Below, piece after piece: positions 32,310-36,244 of a stretch of 36,244 nucleotides of DNA. Below the pieces are notes generated by a model, which saw only the letters and a list, made by a program, of their open reading frames with translations, did no database searches and was not told where the DNA came from. Position numbers and translations under genes: made by a program. Origin of the DNA: Paracoccaceae bacterium (lineage in GTDB: Bacteria; Pseudomonadota; Alphaproteobacteria; Rhodobacterales; Rhodobacteraceae). The stretch spans positions 1-36,244 of the forward strand of contig JAQWIK010000098.1 in assembly GCA_029248915.1 (NCBI GenBank), read 5' to 3'. The stretch's first letter is position 1; each line of letters begins with the position of its first letter.

Positions 32310-33191
32310 CTAAAGATGGTTAACGTTTCGCCACGGAGCAACATAAGCCTCTAGCCATCTGGTGAAATTTATCAATGATAATGACATCACGATAAGTAAC
32401 AATAAAACAGCAAAGGTCATTGCGGTATTAAACGTATCCGCGGATCTTTGAATGAGGAATCCCAAACCGTTCGAACCACCAAACAATTCAGCAATAACCA
32501 CCCCAATCAATCCCCTTCCAATACCCTGTTGGATACCAGAAATAATAAATGGTAGAGTATATGGCAGCACTACTTTTACATATAGCTGCCTTCTATTTGC
32601 ACCAAAAACGCGCGCGGCTGCTAGTAACGACTTCTCAGTAGTTTTCACACCAGCCCAAGCATTAATCATAATTGGAAAAACTGCAGAAATAACAATAATC
32701 GTTACCTGCATCGTTGTTGTAAAACCGAGAAACAATATAAATAGTGGCACCAGAGCTATTCTTGGCAAAGAAGCTAATGCCCAGACATAAGGGCTCAAAA
32801 TCGCTTCAATATATTTATTTCCACCCATCAATAAGCCTCCTGGAATGCCAATCAGGCAAGCTATAGCAAGGCCGAACATCAGATTATTAAAGCTATGTAG
32901 GAAATGATCTAAAATACTTCCGGAAAAGACAGCGCCTTCAGGCGCACGAGTTGTCAATCCAACCCATAACTCGGCAAACATATCAGATGCTTTTGGCAAA
33001 AATAATGGGTTAATATCACCATAAATTGTAAAAACTTCCCATAGAATAAAAAATGTGATGAGATTGAGTGTAGTAACTACAAGGCCTCGAGTACGCCTCC
33101 AAACCTCCTTAAAAGTCCAACCTAGATCTTGAATTCTATCTGGATCATCAGTGTCAAATTGTTGAAGAGATTTATTTTTTGTAGCCACCAT
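32310..33191 (-). CDS. ABC importer permease (SsuC/TauC-like)
   Basis: This is an inner-membrane BPD_transp_1-type permease with about six helices. The EAA-type cytoplasmic loop is KSLLAAARVFGANRRQL with the conserved Gly, followed by LPYTLPFIISGIQQGIGRGL, the SsuC/TauC pattern. The start at ATG 33191 follows GAGGAG by a good distance; the GTG at 33197 overlaps the ATPase stop but is too close to the ribosome binding site. It should be about 293 residues. It forms the pore for the binding protein encoded next. Confidence 0.93.
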   Translation of the reverse strand: MVATKNKSLQQFDTDDPDRIQDLGWTFKEVWRRTRGLVVTTLNLITFFILWEVFTIYGDINPLFLPKASDMFAELWVGLTTRAPEGAVFSGSILDHFLHSFNNLMFGLAIACLIGIPGGLLMGGNKYIEAILSPYVWALASLPRIALVPLFILFLGFTTTMQVTIIVISAVFPIMINAWAGVKTTEKSLLAAARVFGANRRQLYVKVVLPYTLPFIISGIQQGIGRGLIGVVIAELFGGSNGLGFLIQRSADTFNTAMTFAVLLLLIVMSLSLINFTRWLEAYVAPWRNVNHL

Positions 33192-33193
33192 TC

Positions 33194-34003
33194 TCACTCT
33201 CCTCTATTAGTTTGTGAGGCCTCATCTTTAACTAAATTCCAAATATGATCACGAAGCTGCGCGTATTCTTTTGAAGTTTTAACCTCAGAATTACTCATCC
33301 GAGGTCTCGGAAAGTTTACGTTAACAATTTCTTTTACTTTTCCAGGCCGATATGAAATTACAACCACCCTATCTCCCAGCAAAATAGCTTCATCGATGGA
33401 ATGGGTTATGAATACACATGTTTGACCAGTCTCCATCACAATTCTTTCCATTTCAGCTTGCATTGCTTCTCTGGTCATAGCGTCAATTGCAGCAAATGGT
33501 TCATCAGCTAGAAGTATATCGGGATGTGTAATTAATGCCCTAGCTATTCCAACCCTTTGCTTCATCCCCCCAGATAATTCATAAGGAAAGGATTTCTCAA
33601 AACCCGTCAAATCAACTAAGCTCAAGCATTCCTTAACACGTCTAGCTTTTTCATCATCAGAAATTCCTAAATCTTGAAATTCGAACGGCATTCTCACATT
33701 CGACTCCACGGTTCGCCAAGGCAGAAGTGCATAATCTTGGAAGACCATCGCCCGATCCGGTCCAGGTCCAGTAACTTCCTGCCCTCTCACGGTCACACTG
33801 CCACTAGCTTTTGGAACTAGACCTGAGATAGCGTTAATAAAACTTGTCTTACCACAACCCGAAGGTCCTACCAAAACCACAAACTCTCCAGGAGCTACCT
33901 CTAAGCTAATATCCTGCAAAGCGACTAACTTTTTTCTTTCGCGATGCAGTTCATAAGCGATAGTCAAATCATTAGCCACAATGATTGGATTTTTGTTATT
34001 CAT
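33194..34003 (-). CDS. ABC importer ATPase (SsuB/TauB/NrtD-like)
   Basis: The ATPase has Walker A GPSGCGKTS, Q-loop VFQDYALLPWRTV, signature LSGGMKQR, Walker B ILLADEPF and the H-loop FITHSIDEA, all in the SsuB/TauB subtype pattern. At 269 residues the size is normal. It is the first gene of the three-gene NMT1-type importer. A LacI-type operator lies at 34051-34066, about 50 bases upstream of its start. It supplies energy for the uptake of a sulfonate-, nitrate- or aromatic-like solute. Confidence 0.95.
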   Translation of the reverse strand: MNNKNPIIVANDLTIAYELHRERKKLVALQDISLEVAPGEFVVLVGPSGCGKTSFINAISGLVPKASGSVTVRGQEVTGPGPDRAMVFQDYALLPWRTVESNVRMPFEFQDLGISDDEKARRVKECLSLVDLTGFEKSFPYELSGGMKQRVGIARALITHPDILLADEPFAAIDAMTREAMQAEMERIVMETGQTCVFITHSIDEAILLGDRVVVISYRPGKVKEIVNVNFPRPRMSNSEVKTSKEYAQLRDHIWNLVKDEASQTNRGE

Positions 34004-34330
34004 CCCAAACCACTTTCTACATTTCTTGTTTAATAAGCACCTAAGTTATTATGCGAACGTTTGCATTAGCTAAACTATTAACACTATAAAACATACGACG
34101 CAGTCAAGAAAAAAAAGAAAAAACACAATTTTAGATAATAGCACTACAAGTGCTAATTGAGTGTAAAACCTAACAAAGCTTGATTATACAGTGTTTTTCA
34201 AATCGAAAAATTGGAAACATTTAAAAAAATGCACTCTATAATGATCACCCTTTTAATAATAAAAGGTGGCAAATAAATCAACAGCTTCACAGATCCTAAT
34301 AATAATCATAGACGAAATAATAATAGCGGT
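34004..34330. other. 327-base intergenic region with operator and hairpins
   Basis: It lies between the TauE-type gene and the NMT1-type ABC operon, both on the minus strand. It holds the LacI-type operator (34051-34066), a 7-bp stem TAGCACT/AGTGCTA (34139-34155) and an AT-rich hairpin CCTTTTA/TAAAAGG near 34247-34265. Neither hairpin has a clean U-tract. TTGACT at 34107-34102 is a possible -35, but no -10 lies at the usual distance. No reading frame of interest is seen. Confidence 0.5.
34051..34066. promoter_or_regulatory. LacI-type operator upstream of the NMT1-type ABC operon
   Basis: ATGCGAACGTTTGCAT is a 16-bp palindrome with one mismatched pair and the central CG of O1. It lies 48 bases upstream of the ATPase ATG, a normal place for a repressor site. 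Confidence 0.7.
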
Positions 34331-35089
34331 TTAAAAACCTATCAATTCTGACAAAATTTTAACCGAAAGTATTATCAAAAATAAAAGAATTACTTTATCG
34401 AAGGTTTGAGCTGAAAATTTCTTAATTAAATAATTTCCAACAGGCATAAATGCTATTTGTGGAATTATTGATAGTATGCCTAAAAAAATAATCGTAATTG
34501 TTAATAAGCCCAACAAATGAACTGTTAATATTTGAACTAAAGCCATAGAAAAAAAGAAACATGATATCGAGAATATAAAACTCTCTCGTTTCAAATTAAG
34601 GGCATTTAGGAAACTTAATGCCACAGGGGCTGATATTCCGCAGGAACCTTGAACCAATCCTCCAAGTAATCCAATCAACGGCGTCAGAAACAGAGTTAGT
34701 GAGCTCGATATCTGTTTTTTTGGCTTCAGTAAGCGAACGAGAACATAACCCAGCGTTGATGTACCAACAAGAAACTGAATAAAACTGGTTTCCATTGAAG
34801 CAAGAACAATGGTACCAGCCAAGCATCCAATTCCTCCAGCCACAGCAAATTTTACGGAAAAAATAATACTATTTGCAGAATTTCTATACTGCACGATTTG
34901 TGCACTATTAGAAATCAGATTTGGAATACACATAAGAATTACAGCCAGTTTAGCATCGAAAAAGATAGCCAAAACTGGAATTGTGACTAATGGACTTCCA
35001 GCTCCAGTTGCACCCTTTAAAATACCGCCCATTGCAAAAGCACAAAATAAAATAAAGATAGAGCTTATTTCTAAAGAACTGTACAGCAA
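34331..35089 (-). CDS. TauE/SafE-family membrane transporter (sulfite/anion exporter-like)
   Basis: This is a small integral membrane protein of 252 residues with about eight hydrophobic helices and the family glycine-rich repeats GGILKGATGAGSPLVTIPVLA near the N-terminus (shown in part) and GLVQGSCGISAPVAL in the second half. The start is a TTG codon preceded by AGGA 7 bases upstream; no ATG fits. TauE members are proposed exporters of sulfite, sulfoacetate or other organic anions. It is followed by the ABC importer genes in the same direction and is preceded by a second TauE gene, 59 bases away. Export of a waste anion from the pathway is inference. Confidence 0.85.
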   Translation of the reverse strand: MLYSSLEISSIFILFCAFAMGGILKGATGAGSPLVTIPVLAIFFDAKLAVILMCIPNLISNSAQIVQYRNSANSIIFSVKFAVAGGIGCLAGTIVLASMETSFIQFLVGTSTLGYVLVRLLKPKKQISSSLTLFLTPLIGLLGGLVQGSCGISAPVALSFLNALNLKRESFIFSISCFFFSMALVQILTVHLLGLLTITIIFLGILSIIPQIAFMPVGNYLIKKFSAQTFDKVILLFLIILSVKILSELIGF

Positions 35090-35148
35090 GTAATAATCCT
35101 AAAATATTTCAAACAAAACTTTTTTAAAATGAATCATCAGCTTGAACC

Positions 35149-35904
35149 TCACCCAAATGGAACTTTAAAACCGTCCCACATTAATTTTATCGAAATACTC
35201 ATTAAAGCCCACGTTATAATTTTGAAAAAGACATTCTCTGGAATTAATTTTACTATTCGAATTCCGGCAAAAACCGCCAATGAAGCTGGAAACATCATAA
35301 ATAATGAAATTATAATACTTTCTATATTAATTTGCCCCAACCACATATAGGGAACCAGTTTTATTGCATTACAATAACTAAAGACTATTACAGAAGTACC
35401 CACAAAAACAGTTTTCTTCATTTGAAGTGGAATTGTAAATATTTGCCATGGTGGGCCTCCTATATGACTAATGAAACTGGTAAACCCAGCAATCGTGCAC
35501 CAAAAATAACCTTTATTGCTGCTTATCTTTTGAGGGGTTTCATTATCAGGTTTCTTAAAAAATAATTGATTTATTGCAAAAAGAAAGCCCATCATGCCGA
35601 TAAGGGCAGTTACCATCCACTCGACCACAATATGTGCGGTCATTCCTCCAATTATCACGCCAAAAGACATCCCAATTATGCCGATTTTCAATACATCTTT
35701 ATTAAAATCACGACGATATGCAGATAAAGCAAATATGTCTGAAACAATATATACAGGTAGAAGCAATCCTGCTGCTGCAACTGGTGACATTATCAAAGAG
35801 AGGCTGGGAACACCCAGGGTCGCAATGACTGGCAATCCACCCTTCCCCATTCCTACGAATATAGCAGACAGGGTGATCAAGGTCCAAAAAAATACCAACT
35901 CCAT
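35149..35904 (-). CDS. TauE/SafE-family membrane transporter (second copy)
   Basis: A second TauE-type protein of 251 residues has the N-terminal motif FVGMGKGGLPVIATLGVPSL and the mid-protein repeat TSFISHIGGPPWQIFTIPLQ, with several hydrophobic helices between. I start at ATG 35904, which has a TTGGG ribosome binding site; an in-frame TTG at 35916 is less likely. It is about 59 bases upstream of the first TauE-type gene, so the two form a tandem pair that may act as one unit. They are diverged, not a recent duplication. Confidence 0.85.
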   Translation of the reverse strand: MELVFFWTLITLSAIFVGMGKGGLPVIATLGVPSLSLIMSPVAAAGLLLPVYIVSDIFALSAYRRDFNKDVLKIGIIGMSFGVIIGGMTAHIVVEWMVTALIGMMGFLFAINQLFFKKPDNETPQKISSNKGYFWCTIAGFTSFISHIGGPPWQIFTIPLQMKKTVFVGTSVIVFSYCNAIKLVPYMWLGQINIESIIISLFMMFPASLAVFAGIRIVKLIPENVFFKIITWALMSISIKLMWDGFKVPFG

Positions 35905-36100
35905 ATTTTTACCCAATTTAAGAGATTAAGAATAACAATATTAAAAGTACTTAGAATATGTAAGCAGCTTATTGCAAAAAATACATATCAGTTAGCTTGG
36001 AAAAGAACTTAGCACATGGACTCTTTTTTCTAAAGTTTCTGCCGTTTTTATTTCTTGAAATTAATATGGTGCTACTAGAGGCTTTGTGTTTAAAGACTTT
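35905..36100. other. Divergent intergenic region
   Basis: This AT-rich stretch separates the TauE-type gene from the plus-strand hydrolase. I see no operator of the LacI or GntR type and no convincing promoter pair. Confidence 0.4.
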
Positions 36101-36244
36101 ATGGAACATTTTGTAGAAAACTCTTACTCAGGTGCCCAGTTAAAAATATATAAAAATCTACCTTCATCTATGCCAAAGGCGGTAGTGCATATAAGTCATG
36201 GGATGGCTGAACATGCCGGAAGATATGCATGGTTTATGCAAAGA
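36101..36244 (+). CDS. Alpha/beta hydrolase (monoglyceride-lipase / lysophospholipase-like), 5' fragment
   Basis: The first 48 codons of a protein cut off by the window end are visible. VVHISHGMAEHAGRYAWF matches the oxyanion-hole motif of the monoacylglycerol lipase/PldB-type hydrolases (HGxxEHxxRY). The nucleophile and the rest of the triad lie outside the window. I begin at ATG 36101. An in-frame GTG at 36086 with GAGG four bases before it is an alternative, and an upstream in-frame stop at 36062-36064 limits the gene on that side. It is divergent from the TauE genes. Confidence 0.75.
   Translation, partial: MEHFVENSYSGAQLKIYKNLPSSMPKAVVHISHGMAEHAGRYAWFMQR

Noticed and set aside
34139-34155. 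Terminator after the TauE-type gene
   Set aside because: The TAGCACT/AGTGCTA stem has only 7 bp and no U-tract; I mention it only within the intergenic entry.

Overview
The window is an AT-rich stretch of bacterial DNA from what is probably a marine alphaproteobacterium. The evidence for that is the PckA C-terminus (FADNF...AETKACAI style ending), the many ABC importers of organic solutes, a creatinase/DddP-like M24 protein and an IorAB-type molybdenum hydroxylase. The lineage is my inference and was not computed. Almost every gene is on the minus strand. I see no rRNA, tRNA, CRISPR array, phage or insertion sequence. The first 224 bases form a long perfect inverted repeat inside the pckA fragment, most simply a chimeric contig end, so the left edge should not be trusted.

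Layout. (1) 73-276: tail of pckA, convergent with the next unit. (2) 12970 down to 273: a 12-gene catabolic unit. In transcription order it encodes OsmC-like protein, 3-hydroxyisobutyrate-dehydrogenase-like enzyme, GST, C-C-hydrolase-like alpha/beta hydrolase, M24 protein, 2-oxoacid dehydrogenase E1 alpha and E1 beta, a lipoyl/E3-binding protein with a degenerate catalytic tail, aldehyde dehydrogenase, an E2 acyltransferase without a lipoyl domain (frameshifted in an A9 tract), and the IorA/IorB molybdenum hydroxylase. (3) 13103-15112 on the plus strand: a LacI-family regulator and an ACMSD/LigW-type amidohydrolase. (4) 18286 down to 15135: Gfo/Idh/MocA oxidoreductase, creatininase-family amidohydrolase, cupin and 2-hydroxyacid dehydrogenase, behind a promoter whose -10 sits in a perfect 16-bp palindrome. 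(5) 25436 down to 18385: a dipeptide/oligopeptide-type ABC importer (binding protein, two permeases, two ATPases) plus an alpha/beta hydrolase, with an intercistronic hairpin after the binding-protein gene. (6) 25596-26732 on the plus strand: a second C-C-hydrolase-like protein, convergent with (7) a phytoene-dehydrogenase-like flavoprotein (28316-26739). (8) 31116 down to 28517: glutathionyl-hydroquinone-reductase-like protein and two GSTs. (9) 34003 down to 31209: a nitrate/taurine/NMT1-type ABC importer ending at a strong terminator. (10) Two TauE/SafE permeases, then the start of a monoglyceride-lipase-like hydrolase running off the right end.

How it fits together. A LacI-type operator (TGCAAACG-CGTTTGCA, central CG) occurs twice between the OsmC gene and lacI, once just downstream of the -10 of the flavoprotein gene, once upstream of the NMT1-type ABC operon, and in weaker form upstream of the peptide-type ABC operon. 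This suggests one regulon for uptake and breakdown of a single organic substrate class. The enzyme set (molybdenum hydroxylase, flavoprotein, two C-C-type hydrolases, four GST-fold proteins, decarboxylase-like amidohydrolase, aldehyde dehydrogenase, 2-oxoacid dehydrogenase complex) points to an aromatic or heterocyclic compound. The substrate cannot be read from the sequence. The most unusual elements are the split E2 system, the shared operators, and the frameshift in the A9 tract.
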